Part shown: one piece after another, positions 45,500 to 57,320 of the stretch
Numbering within the stretch: position 1 is the first letter of the stretch
How the letters are laid out: every line of letters begins with the position of its first letter
Notes under the pieces: generated by a model
Databases searched by the model: none
Told to the model about the DNA's origin: nothing
What the model saw: the letters and a program-made list of their open reading frames with translations, nothing else
Made by a program: the position numbers and the translations under genes
Source: Symsagittifera roscoffensis
Taxonomy: Eukaryota; Xenacoelomorpha; Acoela; Convolutidae
Direction: 5' to 3'
Assembly (NCBI RefSeq): GCF_963678635.1
Contig: NC_087070.1
Coordinates: 4,436,539-4,500,538 of the forward strand
DNA: 64,000 nt

Positions 45500-48400
45500 C
45501 TCACATTTTTATTCTCCCTCATCATGACATTGTGCAGATGTATAAGAAAGGCAATAGTCACTTTTGCCCTAGCAACCATCCTCTTGATACTCTTTATTAG
45601 AGAATATTATAATAAACGCAAATTTTCCAGAAAAAATGAAAATTCAGATAATTTTCCAAAATTGCTAATCAACCACCACCAAACCAGCCCCCACCAACCA
45701 CATTCCCAGAAAGCCCAATAACAGCTACAACTATAAACAATCCTCAAACATCAACACGGATTTCTTTTCAAGACAATCCATACACTTTTGAAGAACGACA
45801 CACACGCTTATCAGAACCACTAGAACCAGTTCATCGACAAGCACCTTTAAGTGAACCAACATATAACTTATACCCCACCTTGCAACAAGAACTCAATCGA
45901 GTTAGACATATTAGCCAAAATCAAAATACACCTGATTATACATCCGCGAAGAAACAGAAATTTTCAAACCCCCAGAGTTCATTTTAATATACCTCAATCA
46001 CCAACACCAACTACCTCAGAACTTGCAAGCAGTACACTATCAGAAACTCCCATACTTCGTTCACAACAAAGCATCTCAAATATACCCTCAGACTACCTAG
46101 GTTCAACCCAACCCCCACATCACAACAAATCCGAGAAAACCCTTTTAATCCCCCAGACGCCACAGAAAGACCACCATATTGGACTACACACTCATATACA
46201 CAAGGTGAACCGAACATAGTAAATGAACCAATAGATATTTCTTCTGATACAACACTATCAACATTACCAGAAACACTCTCACATCCGTCAACACCATCAA
46301 TAAGTCAAATCTCACCAACACTTTTCCCTTTAAATTTTCCAAACAACCTCGGGAACAATCATCGTCAAATATCCCTTTACGATTAGATTGGAATACTTTT
46401 GTAGCACCTCCCCCTCTATTTGGACAACATCAGGAAGTAACCGACTCCATAGTTGGGCACTTAATAGACTACAATATAGACAAGATATCCACGAAGATAT
46501 CCGAGAACATAACATTCAAGCACTTCAACAAAACAGTCTCCAATTAAAGTTTGAAATCACAGTCCAACTTAATAATATTTTTCAACACCCTTTTCCCTTA
46601 AGTCCACCTAACATAACAGTTCAATCACTACCTCCTCCATTTATAACAACTGAAGTAATATATAAATACAAGAGATACACAAAAAACAAAATTGGATATA
46701 TCACATTTTATAACCCATACTCCGGATTATCATACACATGTATATTTTAAAGATATTTACGTTTCAACACATTCTTTTCTAACTTTTTCCGAACAACATA
46801 CAAATCCATCCCCTCGTACAGGACCTCAGGATTTATTAGTAACACACTATGATTGTGAAGAAAACGAACAAAAAACACTACACAAATACGCTATAAACCA
46901 AGTAACACAATGCGAATCAGAACCACAAGCTATAGAAAGCACAAATGTAATAGCAACACTTTACTCAAAAGCCCGATCAATAACATTAACAGGATACAAG
47001 TTTACAGCAACATTTTCCGAAAAGAAAGTAAATTGCTCGCAAGTCTCAAACGGAAATAAAAACCGACTAGACCACGAATCTTTCTATCAGAGTAATATAG
47101 AAAGATTACTACATCTTAATCCTCAAGATTGTAAAACTGAACTTAGATGAATAAAATTAACACAAAACGACGGAACGAATAGAAAACTTGTAAATTTTCA
47201 AGTTTTCCCAGACTCAGCACATCATGCAGAACTTGAAAAACACCAAGGTCACATTAGACTAGACAGCAATGTCCCCTTTCATGGAACACACGGAAGACTG
47301 ACATATAATCTACATGATAAACACTGCATACCACACATAGGTATCAATGATCCCACAAATTGCAAAGCAGACACAAAAAAAAGGATATCAAGAAATAATG
47401 TTTTTTGACTGGAAAATACAACTTGAAAAAGTACAACTAACACGAGATTTAAAAGAAGACACAATCCTTTACCAAGGCATTAGTTTCCTTGCAAAAATGA
47501 TCAAGGATATTGCGATCCTATAACACGCACACAAACAACCATAGTATGGTTTCCTGAAGAAACCTGCACAGTTTTCCAAGTTGCAAAATACACGCTAGAA
47601 TGATTAAATTTCACCAAAAATATTTTATTGATTCAATCCCATTCGAAAAAGTAAACCCAATTGAAAAACTAAGTACAAACTTTAGAAACATTCATAATAT
47701 AGAAAATAAATTGACACATTTTCAAATATTTCACGAAACAGAATTTGCATGTAAATACAAAAATCCACTCTACAAAACACAATACTCCAAAATACTTGTT
47801 GAATACGACAAAGGTTTCGACATGACCACCGGAAAAATAAAAGTTGACCCCTATGAAACACGTCACCTAATAAACGAAGATACATCATACATCCCAGTGA
47901 ACCTCCGCAAAAACGCAGGAGATACTGGTGGAAGACTAGAACCATAAGACAGTGAAAGCACACGTTTACAAGAACTATCATTAATGAACAATACCTATTT
48001 TGGCGCAATACATTATGACATTCACTTAGATATGAAATTAGAATACACAATTAGTAGAATTTTCCAAGAAATGTCACTTTCTGAATTAGAAACACTCCAT
48101 CAACTATGCGAATTAGAAAGAACACAAATTCTACAGTCACTCGCATTAGCAGTACTCAAAATATCATACGCAGGATATTTGTTATCCGGCAATAGATGAA
48201 ATTTCCTTGACTATGAAGGAAACATTTTTTGGTTTTATACTTGCACCAAAAAAGTATCACCACTATATGTTTTCGAAGACAAACGTTGTTACAAAAGAAC
48301 CCCCATATTCTACAAAAATAAAAAACATTTTGTTGATACACTTTCAAGACGAATATATTTTTGGGATACCGCAGTCCCATGTGGATCAAAAAATAGACAC

Positions 48401-49640
48401 AACGTCGTACAATTAGACCCTGACGAAGATAAATACTATCTACTTAAACCATATCCTACAGTCATGCAGCCACTAAAAAAGTTTTCACCAGAAAGCATTC
48501 GAGCTATTGCCCGCAACCCAAATATCGATTTACAATCAATCGGTATATCTTCTAAATCCGATATACAACATCACATTACAACACAACAGTTTCAAGAACT
48601 ACTAACACAAATGAACACTATACAACGGCAATCAATAGACCAAAATTTACGAAAACTTGCAGAAACAGCAGGATTTTCAGATATTTACGCACAAGATTAC
48701 AGCGGATATTTTAAAAACATTAAAGAATACATACATTTAAACGGTGAAAATATCAATCACAAGATATATCACCAAACAATATCTTTAATTTTGTAAATTT
48801 GAAAAACGAAGTTTTAGCCTTTCTAGGATGGCCATATTACATCTTAGAAAGATTGACTATCTTATACGCAATGTTTAATTTTATTGGATTTCTTTTCTCA
48901 TTACTAAAAGGAATCTATAACAGATGCGCAATACATACACAAGTAAACAGACAAGCCAGCGTAGCACGCATATTATTTGCAGGATTTTTTGGAATATTCT
49001 CATTATCAATAAATAAAATCCTCCTGGATGCACAAATTAAAAAATACAATAAAAAATATCAACAAATCCCAACATATACAATGACTCAAATAATAATACA
49101 AACGCACTACCTCGGCACCCCAATTACCAAATAATCACCCATTATCTTTAGTCTCACAAAATTTTTGAAACTTAGCTATCACAAACCCCACAAAATTAAG
49201 ACACAGCCACATACAAAGCCCCATTCAACACATAGTGACACAACAACCTTCAATTGACGATACATACGAACAAATCATTGAACAGCCCCATACCATCACT
49301 TTTCAGTCTCAAAATAATCTTTTTTTAGCCCACGATGAGCAGACAAGTTGGATCACTCCACCGATCAAACTCCCACCCTGCCAACCTCCAAAACCCACTC
49401 CCTATTATCCACCAACACCCACACCAATTTCAGATTATACTCCATCATTAGCTCATTTGTCCACTTCCACGGAATCTTCCAACAGTACTAACCGTGCTTA
49501 TAGAACCTTTAAACGTAAATTCCCCAATCATCCATTCACATCCAAACCCGGAACCGCCCGAGAATATATCAATCATCCAGACCACACCAATACTACGAAT
49601 TTTCTTCAAATAACCCTACCTTTATTTTTATAGATTAACA
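45500..49640 (+). pseudogene. Envelope-like region of the fossil element
   Basis: Downstream of integrase lies about 4 kb of coding-like DNA. It opens with a short frame with one hydrophobic helix (IVTFALATILLILFI, 45524-45721). Pro/Thr/Ser-rich pieces follow, and then a Cys-containing region with glycoprotein character (46690-48420). From 48464 comes a heptad-like, Gln-rich helical stretch (QFQELLTQMNTIQRQSI). A hydrophobic anchor pair lies at 48860-49020 (LYAMFNFIGFLFSLL, ILFAGFFGIFSLSI), and then a long Pro/Thr-rich cytoplasmic-type tail to about 49630. Position, helix-then-anchor order and tail fit a fusion-type envelope protein. I cannot name the envelope family. Broken. Confidence 0.6.
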
Positions 49641-50240
49641 TGTATTAATACCCACACTTCATTGGACAGCTTATTATAATTTCACTAATCCCCTTACGCT
49701 ACCACTCTATAATACCACTATCGATATTGAAAGGAATAAAGACGAGTTATTCAGATTAACCACAGCACTCACTCCACGAAAATTTAGCTACGTAAGATAT
49801 AAAACTACTAAAAACCTTCACTGCACCCCGCGCTAACGACTATTCAATTGAATATTACGATCATAACATCATCAGATCTGATCAAGACCAATTTCTTGAT
49901 GACGATAAATTTGCAAATCCACAAATCAAAGAAAAGTTTTTTATTAAATCATCATACATATTCACACTTAACATACTAGATAAAAAGCATGATCACATTA
50001 TTTCAGAAGCACTATCAGACATCCAAGCATATGAATCATTTCACGAAAAATTTCAAAGATTTTCACTAAACTTTCACTTCCTGGCACCAAAAAAAACGCG
50101 ATTTACACTGCTCACACGACATCATGTTGAGAAATAAGCAAACACATACTTATACTTACTATCGCTTTATCCAAAATCAATTTCATTTGACGCACTATTG
50201 CATGTTGAAGCTTTATTGCTCGGAAATTTGCGATAATAAA
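49641..50240 (+). pseudogene. Additional coding-like region after the envelope part
   Basis: The A-rich composition and codon-like structure continue past the envelope tail. Readable pieces include DDKFANPQIKEKFFIKSS, FTLNILDKKHDHIISEAL and FSLNFHFLAPKKTRF, ending near 50230. No family is recognised. It may be a further envelope domain, an accessory frame, or part of a 3' terminal region. Broken. Confidence 0.4.
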
Positions 50241-50305
50241 GGTTATGTTTTGAAATTATCTATGTTTCTGATTCTTCAAACTTGTTAATTTCTAATTTAA
50301 CTTTC

Positions 50306-50770
50306 TGTTCCGACTTTCGATATGAAGGTAACGGAATATTTGAGCTCGGGTGGGTTTTTTTTCTTCAGACAAATTTCGACTTCTTAACTAGCCATTTTTG
50401 ACGGAGTTCTTTTATAACATTTGAAAGCTATTGTTGCCCTGCGCTCAAATTTGAAGGATATTTTACCTGTGATCATTTTTTGTAAAGTTAGGGGGCTTAA
50501 AGATTGCCATTTTGGCGAATTTGGGACTATTAACGAGCGATATATTTCGCGTTATTAACGCGTAAGCGGAGACCTAATCCGTCTTTGAAATCGTTCCAAA
50601 TTGGTTAAGAGAAGCTTAGTTGCCATAAAAATTTTGTTACAATGAGCGAAAACTACTCTTTTAAACTTAATATGGCGTGTGGGGGATGATTTCAGAAAAA
50701 AATTTCTGCTCTATAAACCTGAAAAGGCAGTCAGAACATTCAGGGCTTTGCCCTGATACGAGCAGTTTGT
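50306..50770 (+). repeat. Interspersed repeat R1, copy 2
   Basis: It begins GTTCCGACTTTCGATATGAA, with CTCGGGTGGGTTTTTTTTC, CACCTGTGATCATTTTTTG, the TTAACGAGCGATATATTTCG core and GGCGTGTGGGGG, and ends with the hairpin TCAGGGCTTTGCCCTGA followed by TACGAGCAGT. It lies about 65 bases after the end of the coding-like fossil element. The 5' end can also fold: TTCCG and CTTTCG pair with CGGAA and a near match. Confidence 0.85.
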
Positions 50771-51541
50771 TGTAGATAAATTTGCCTGAAGAAAAAACCA
50801 ATCCAAAGCATATAGTTTACTTGTTCTCCAAAAATCCGAACAAAAATAGTAGAAAGTGTTTAAGCAAAGCAGACTAAAATTATAAAAATGATTAATATAA
50901 AATTGATGAGTTTTAAATTGACGCCTAATTTAGACTGATTTTTCCCAATTCAAACAATTAATTCGTATTTTGTGTCTAATGTGCTTAAACTTTTTAGTTC
51001 AGATTAAACTGCAACTAAGACATTTGTCTGATAGCAAAGCCTGAATGAGCAAATCCCTGAATGTTCAAACAACCATTTAACGTGTCTAGAGTAGCTGTAA
51101 TTGATAAAAACTTTAGAAACACAAAAAATCATAATTTTTTTTGTTGCAAATGTTCTATTCGCACGCTATTTTAAGTTCAAAAAAATTAAAAAGCGAAATA
51201 TTTTTTGAACCGTTCTAATACCCCGTTTAGACCGCATGTTGATTGAAAATTTTGGAAATTTTAAACCAATTTTTATCATTTCTTCAGAGTTGTGTTTTTA
51301 ACCCCCACACAAGCAGTTAAAAATTTTACTACCACACACTAGCATTCTTACACCTTTTTAACGCAATTTGGCATAATTTTGCTGCCTCACTTGATTTATG
51401 AGTGATTTTGTGAGCCCAAATACTACACCGCATGAGCTGCACTTTGAATTGAGAACGTTGAAAATAAAATTTGTTGCGCCAAACGTTGGTAATTGTTAAG
51501 CACCAATATTTTTGAGCGCAAACGTCGCTGTTGGGATAAAT
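50771..51541. other. Gene-free stretch
   Basis: AT-rich DNA. A second, decayed R1-like tail is suggested near 51030-51060 (AAAGCCTGAATG, CCTGAATGTTC). A 74-codon ORF on the minus strand (51329-51553) has no recognisable feature. Confidence 0.45.
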
Positions 51542-51646
51542 TTTTATTTTCAAGCTTATGGTTCTAATAGCTTTAGGAGTGCATTAACAAATCATTTAAA
51601 ATATGTTAGAGAACCGATTTATCCACCAAAAGACCAGTCTGCTAAG
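51542..51646 (+). repeat. 105-bp direct repeat, copy 1
   Basis: It differs from 52052-52156 at only two positions. Landmarks: CATTAACAAATCATTTAAAA, GAGAACCGATTTATCCACC and CCAGTCTGCTAAG. The copies are 510 bases apart in the same orientation, with a decayed inverse R1 tail near 51735-51785 between them. Confidence 0.9.
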
Positions 51647-52051
51647 AGAATTAGCTCTACACATCTAGGAATACAGGGGTAGGGGGACGAGGGGCGAGTT
51701 AAAACTTTAAAAAATCATTAGGAAATGCTAAAAGCAAACAAGCCTGCTTCGATATCAGAGCAAAACCCTGAGTGTTTCGGCGGCCACCTAACTTGTCTCG
51801 ATTAATTTTCTGACAAAAGTTTGATAAACTATAATTTCTAGATTATAAGTGAACTATATCCAATTAAATGAAAAATTGTTGTCTAAAACACTTCTCAGTA
51901 TATTTTGCCTTAGAATATTTCCTTTTGTAATCGATTTTTATTACAAATCCAGACCATTAAAATCACACAAATTTCTATAATCAGTTTTTTTGTAAACATC
52001 AAACCTAATAAATCCAATTGATCAATTAAATTGTGTTAAAGTCCATATAAT

Positions 52052-52156
52052 TTTTGTTTTCAAGCTCATGGTTCTAATAGCTTTAGGAGTGCATTAACAA
52101 ATCATTTAAAATATGTTAGAGAACCGATTTATCCACCAAAAGACCAGTCTGCTAAG
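52052..52156 (+). repeat. 105-bp direct repeat, copy 2
   Basis: Partner of 51542-51646. Its right end directly abuts R1 copy 3, which suggests that insertion or repair at the R1 edge created the duplication. Confidence 0.9.
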
Positions 52157-52162
52157 GGATTT

Positions 52163-52687
52163 GCTCGATACGAAATTAACGGAATATTTGTACTCGGGGT
52201 GGGTTTTTTTCTCCAGAAAAATTTCGACTTTTTAACTAGCCATTTTTGACAAAATTTTTTTTTGGCAATCAAAAGGTATTGTTGTCCTGAGCTTAAATTA
52301 GAAAAAAGTTTTCCACCTGTGATCATTTTTTGTAAGGTTATAAGGGTTTAAAATTTGCCATTTTGGCAAATTTGGAACAATTAACGCGCGATATATTTCG
52401 CGCTATTAACGCGTAAGCGAAGATTTCATCCGTCCTAGAATTCGTTCCAAATTGGTTGAAAGAAGCTTATTTGCCAAGAATGATTTGTTACAAAGAGTGA
52501 AATTTATTTTTTTGTAGTTTATATGGCGTGTGGGGGGATGATTTTCATGGATTTAGAATTTTTTTATTTTTTTTAACATTTTTTTAACATTTAATTTGTT
52601 AATGATATTTATGTTATTACTGCTCCATAAAACTTAAAAGGCAGTCGGAACATTCAGGGCTTTGCCCTGATACGAGCAGTCTTGTTA
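52163..52687 (+). repeat. Interspersed repeat R1, copy 3
   Basis: The copy lacks the first dozen bases (it starts at CTCGATACGAAATTAACGG) and then follows the family order to the terminal hairpin TCAGGGCTTTGCCCTGA and TACGAGCAGTCTTG. The core TTAACGCGCGATATATTTCG / CGCTATTAACGCGTAAGCG is perfect here. Confidence 0.88.
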
Positions 52688-54045
52688 CGTTTTAAAATTA
52701 AACTTTCCGAATAAAAGCGCGTGTATTAGTTGAACCAACAACTTCCGACAATCAATTTTCATCAACGCAAAAAATGGCTTTTGTTTTTATCTTTTTGTCT
52801 CGAAGAAACCAACGGATTACGCTAAAATGATATTAAACAAACCAATATCTTTAACCGAGACCAAAAATGAATTCAATTCAAGTTTGACAGGTCCGTTGGA
52901 TACAAAATGGGAAACAAAAAACACATATTGCTATGTTTTGATGGAGTTTCAAATTTTCCTGGGCAAAAAATATATCAAGTTCTTAAACAAAAACATACAA
53001 CTATTTTCTTGAAGCACGTTTTTAAGTTCTTGGAATTCTTCGCTTTTTTCGCGTAGATCACGTTTCTTGTTTTATCAGCTAACACTTCTGTTTTTTTTTA
53101 CAATTTAAATAAATGAAAAATTGATGCAAAAGACGACTATTGTTCAAATGGATAATTTCAAAACTTTGTACATAGTGTAAAAATCATATAGACAGAAGAA
53201 AGCTCACGAATCTCAAAATCTTCTTCACAAGATCCGTTTACTCTCGTCCTATCAATCAAAATTGAAACTATTCCCTTCTTTCGATATCCATATTCATAGA
53301 AAACCAAACACTATTTGGAAGCAACTAGCACAAAATAAAATCTCAAGTAATTTTTAGTTAGGGGAAAATCACAACTGAGCAAAAAGAGAGGTTTGCACTA
53401 AACTGCGGACGATAGGATTGACTTTCGCTACACGAACTCGGCGATCCAAAATAGAAACCCCTTCTCTGTGGAAAAGAGATACGAATCAGACTAGCCTTTG
53501 CCCTCAACTCCTTCCTTTTCTAGGATACCCCTCCAAAAACCTTCAAAAACACGTCGTTTAGTAAGTGAAAGAAAGCGTTATCAGAAATCATCTTACACAT
53601 AACTGATCGCACAAGTGGTTAACCTGAGCAGAACTAGGATTGAATTATCCCATGGAAAGTTTATCAGAAAATTGGATATGGCAACATGTAAATCTACTTG
53701 ACTCAACTTAGATCTTTTAAAGGAAAAATATCAGTTCCGTTCTTTGGTTAGCAAACTGTTGAAATAAAAACCAAACAGACCAACTCGAGGCGATGAACAA
53801 CCAAGGGAGAATCAAAAAGACGTGACTCAAAGACAAAGAGGAAGCGATTGAGCTGGCGACTTCAGACAACAACGCAACAACAAAAGTTTCAAGCTCCTCC
53901 AGAAAACCGAAAGAGGCGAAACGCAAACACATCTTAGGTTGTGACAAATCCACATGTTTTTTCTCGGATCCATCCAATATTTTGTTGAAGTGTGAAGTTG
54001 TTTATGTAAAGAAAAAGAATAGTCGTTAACTTTAATTGTAGCAAC
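52688..54045. other. Gene-free stretch
   Basis: AT-rich DNA with short ORFs only. An 86-codon frame on the minus strand (53717-53977) has a hydrophobic middle but no recognisable family and no splice context I can support. Confidence 0.45.
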
Positions 54046-54379
54046 TGTTAGGCATAAAATCGAAATCTTACTGCACTGTTTTGTTTCAGATCAGATCGGA
54101 CGTTGGAGATCGCAAGGTCACGACAGCAGGTCTCCAGACAGAAAGAAAACAATTGATAGCACTTACATAAACTTAAACTAGTCCCTATCTCATTCGGGCA
54201 ACCACAAATAAATTTTAACTTGTAAAAATTTATCAACTCGTATTTGTTATTGTTTTAGTTTCAAGTTACAAATCAGTTTTAGTTTAACTCGAGTTTTCAG
54301 GCAGACTTGCGAAACCTCTCATTAAGGTTTTCTTCGCTTTATGTCATGTTACTTGTGTTGTATGCGAAGAATCATGACA
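54046..54379 (-). repeat. Probable LTR of the rearranged element
   Basis: About 334 bp, starting TGTTAGGCAT and ending ATCATGACA on the plus strand, so bounded by TG and CA. On the minus strand it is directly preceded by a TGGGGGGGGGG purine tract (54380-54389), exactly where a polypurine primer should sit before a 3' LTR. A 130-bp internal piece is repeated at 57321-57450. The candidate target site on the left is GCAAC; no partner was identified. Confidence 0.7.
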
Positions 54380-54389
54380 CCCCCCCCCC

Positions 54390-54910
54390 ATTTTTGTCAA
54401 CGCCTCGTCGCTGCCGCGTTGATTTTCTAGTCCCGCTGCTGCGCCCGCCGCGCCCTGCTTCCAATTTCCCTCGACGGTTTTCGGCGTTCGCTCTTTATCC
54501 GTTTCCGACGGTTCAATTGCTCCCTTGCTCGCCGCAGTCTTTGCCGCCTCGTCCGCTTCAACTGTCCAATCGCTATCTTCATCCTCCTCGCTCTCGTCTT
54601 CGCTATATTCCACGATCCGTTGTTTTGCTGATCTTTTCGCCTTTCCCATCGCGATTTGTTCCTTATCCGCCTTTCGTTTGAATTTAGTGGGTTCAATAGG
54701 ACCCGGGTGCTCTTTGTGGGCTCACTTGGACCCGGGGTGCTCTTTTCGGGCTCACTTGGACCCTGGGTGCTCTTTAGGTACTTGCTAGGACGCGGGGTGC
54801 ACGCGTCGTCTATATCCCTGATTTGGCTTTCTTCAGCCGCCGATCTAAAAGCAACACCACTTCGCCTTAATAACGACCCTTTTTCCATTTTCACCGTATG
54901 ATTAGTTAAT
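54390..54910 (-). pseudogene. 3' coding tail between integrase and LTR
   Basis: Two overlapping minus-strand frames lie between the integrase and the LTR. One contains imperfect repeats of a KSTxGPSEP unit (near 54710-54780). Another is rich in Glu/Asp/Ser (EYSEDESEEDEDSDW) and begins MGKAKRSAK. These are low-complexity tails of the element, with no recognised domain. Confidence 0.45.
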
Positions 54911-55081
54911 TTTTTCGATTTTCAATGGTGAACGTTTATAAATTCTTGGATCCTTTGGGTCTGTTTTCCCAGTCTTCTGATAGACTGTTGTGGAGCTTGT
55001 ATTATGCCGTTTTAGCCATCCTGGTGGCTTTGGTACTTTATTTGCTACCTCCGTGACCTTGAATCCATTTCATTTATCTCA

Positions 55082-56221
55082 TCATCTTCCAAAATCCTTG
55101 GGGTTTTTTCTCAGCTCTGGTGCGTATACTAGGTCGCTCCTCTTCTCCCAATCTAGGGTCAGCTCCACCTCCGGGAGATTATTCGCCTTGTCTAAACAAG
55201 ATAGCTTCTGATTGTCCCAATTTAGGTTTTTCAAAGATGGTTTTTTCGTTAAGTTTCGAAACGCCGTATTTGCTTCTCTTCCATGATATGCCTCAAAGGG
55301 CGTTAGCTTAGTTTTAGAATGTGGCACAAAACGTAATGCGCTGAGCGCACGAGATATCATTACCCCAAACTTGTAATTTTGATTTTCCTGGAGATAAGTG
55401 AGCACGTAATTTTTTATCGACCCAATTGTTCGTTCGACCATTCCCGTTGCGCGATGATCCTTAACTGGAGATTTGATTAGTTCAATACCTTCATAGTTAC
55501 AGAAACTTTGAATGTCATTCGAGAAAAACCCCGTTGCCTGATCCATATGCAATTTCCTTGGGTGTCCATGAGTATTTATGTACTTCCTTAGGAACTTCAA
55601 TACATTTTTAGATTTGTTACTTGAACATACATACGCCGATGGCCAATGCGAAAAAGTATCTACTGCTACGAGTACATGTTTCTTCCTACGCCTTATATAA
55701 TTGACCGGGACCCAGAAATCTAACTGGACCAAATCAATTGGTTCCTTAGGCACATACGTTTCCCCAATATCACTTTTCGGAATATCTGATTTAAGGTTTT
55801 CACCTGCTTCTAAGCAGCTTTTACAGTACTTTGCTAATGCGGCAATTTTTCGATGCATTAAGGGTATCCACACATCCTTTGCGGCTGCGAACATCTTGTC
55901 TCGTCCATGGTGCTGAAAGTGTAAACGGTTGAGCACTGCTGAAGACATGTCCTTCGGTATGGCCAACCGGCCATCCATCCACAGACAATTTTCTCCTACT
56001 GCAAATTCATTATAGTGTTGGGCGTAAAATGGTCCTAGTCTCGTGATGATTTCTTTGGCTCTCGGTTTTCTGTCTTTGATTGCATCACGGATGGTCTTCA
56101 TAATGGGGTCCTTCTCCAGATTTGCCTCGACTAACTTTAAACTCAGATTCTCCGGATGTTCTAATTTCCTGACAACTTTACTATCTGACGGTACTATTGA
56201 GTAAATCCATCTATCCCTCAT
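55082..56221 (-). CDS. Integrase of a Ty3/Gypsy-type element, well preserved
   Basis: An open frame of 379 residues within the rearranged element. The zinc-binding head spans about residues 95-140 (FQHHGRDKM ... YCKSCLEAG). The catalytic core spans about 155-270: LVQLDFWVPV gives the first Asp, KLHMDQATGFFSND the second, and GMVERTIGSIKNY the Glu, in the usual order and spacing. A conserved LSALRFVPHSKTKLTPFEAYHG stretch near 285-305 is typical of Ty3 integrases, and a basic C-terminal part follows. Nearby on the same strand are the LTR and purine tract. The frame looks whole, whereas its neighbours are rearranged. Function in the living element is insertion of the cDNA; activity of this copy is not implied. 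Confidence 0.88.
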   Translation of the reverse strand: MRDRWIYSIVPSDSKVVRKLEHPENLSLKLVEANLEKDPIMKTIRDAIKDRKPRAKEIITRLGPFYAQHYNEFAVGENCLWMDGRLAIPKDMSSAVLNRLHFQHHGRDKMFAAAKDVWIPLMHRKIAALAKYCKSCLEAGENLKSDIPKSDIGETYVPKEPIDLVQLDFWVPVNYIRRRKKHVLVAVDTFSHWPSAYVCSSNKSKNVLKFLRKYINTHGHPRKLHMDQATGFFSNDIQSFCNYEGIELIKSPVKDHRATGMVERTIGSIKNYVLTYLQENQNYKFGVMISRALSALRFVPHSKTKLTPFEAYHGREANTAFRNLTKKPSLKNLNWDNQKLSCLDKANNLPEVELTLDWEKRSDLVYAPELRKNPKDFGR

Positions 56222-56269
56222 CAGTTTCCCGGAAAAGTGGGTAGGATAATCCGGGAAACTGATGAGGGA
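56214..56269. repeat. 19-bp perfect inverted repeat at an orientation switch
   Basis: TCCCTCATCAGTTTCCCGG (56214-56232) and its exact reverse complement (56251-56269) flank an 18-base spacer. The minus-strand integrase frame ends its 5' side here, and plus-strand RNase H-like coding begins just to the right. This is the expected footprint of an inversion junction in the element. Confidence 0.9.
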
Positions 56270-56329
56270 ATGAAATTATAGTATTTGATTTTTTAGAATT
56301 TGACACTTCTAAGACACTTCGATATTCAC

Positions 56330-57320
56330 CGGGAAACAAGGATTATTTGTGATGCTAGTCTTGATGGCCTAAGGGCCGTCTTAAAACAGCATAGCGCCTC
56401 CGGTTGACATCCGATTTCGTTTGCGTCTAGATACCTTAACCCGGCGGAGAAGAAGTACTCTACAAACGGATTAGAATTACTCGTAGTAGTGTGGGCTACG
56501 GAACATTTTCGGAATTACATATATGGCCGCTATTTCACAGTTATTTCGGATCACAAGGCTCTGCTGACGTTGTTGAATTCATCTCCGAAAGGAAATAAAA
56601 CGTTTTTCAGCCGACTAACGCGCTGGTACGATCGTTTAGTACCGTAAAATTTTAAATATGAACACAGACAGGGGTCTAAAATGGGAATGGCAGACTATTT
56701 GTCACGGTTTCCATCCGCAGAGGCACCCAAGACCAGTCGTTAGGATGAAAGTTTTATAGTAGCAAAAATAAAAATGATAAACGAAGCACTAAATCCTAAG
56801 GCTCAAATGAAGCCTAGGGGTAAAAATGTGAACCACATAAAATCAATACCGGCGGTAGAGGGTGATCAGTCATGTTATGCTATAACGAAAACCGTCGCAT
56901 CCAATGGGAATATAAGAACAACTGAATATGCAAATACTCACTGTGAGAGTAAACGCTCACTAGAGGGCGTGTTTGCATGCAACCGGCAGTTAACCAATCA
57001 GAATCAAGAGATTTGCATACCGGCGGAAATATGCAAAAAATCGGAGAAAGAAATTCAGACGTCGTTCTCAATACGTAATTTCAAGTCGCGCAATGCAAAA
57101 TATGAGTAACATGAGTAGTAAAAACACAATAAATTCACCCGAAAAACATGATCAACTCACTTCCGCCATTGTAAATACATCAACTCACTCTGGAGACGTT
57201 AACTTAAATGTTGTGCTTAATCGGTTAAATCAACCACACAGTGTTAGTTCCGTCAGTTCAGACTCGGATATTGAGTTAATACCGCCTGAAATTATTGCCC
57301 AGAGACAAACAAATTCTAAA
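56330..57320 (+). pseudogene. RNase H and linker region in plus orientation (part of rearranged element)
   Basis: RNase H landmarks can be read on the plus strand: FASRYLNPAEKKYSTNGLEL near 56426, VVWATEHFRNYIYG near 56490, VISDHKALLTLLNS near 56540, and GMADYLSRFPS near 56690. This is the classic Ty3 RNase H order. Linker-like frames with no recognised domain follow (56774-57109 and 57093 onward). It is broken and stands in the opposite orientation to the integrase on its left. Confidence 0.8.

Larger units (their letters stand above)
35600..50240 (+). mobile_element. Fossil envelope-bearing Ty3/Gypsy-like element, about 14.6 kb
   Basis: A continuous block with strongly skewed base use (plus strand rich in A and C, very poor in G) carries retroviral-type parts in the normal order: gag, protease, reverse transcriptase, RNase H, integrase, then an envelope-like region. 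Extra coding-like DNA lies before gag and after env. It is broken in many places, well over ten by my reading, and is a fossil. The protein motifs are still easy to read, so it is not extremely ancient. I could not find terminal repeats; the limits given are where coding-like composition starts and stops. At about 14.6 kb it is larger than usual for the class (commonly 5-9 kb). An R1 repeat begins directly after it at 50306. Confidence 0.85.

Noticed and set aside
53717-53977. 86-codon ORF with a hydrophobic centre as a small membrane protein
   Set aside because: No start or splice context and no recognisable family. ORFs of this length are common by chance in this DNA.
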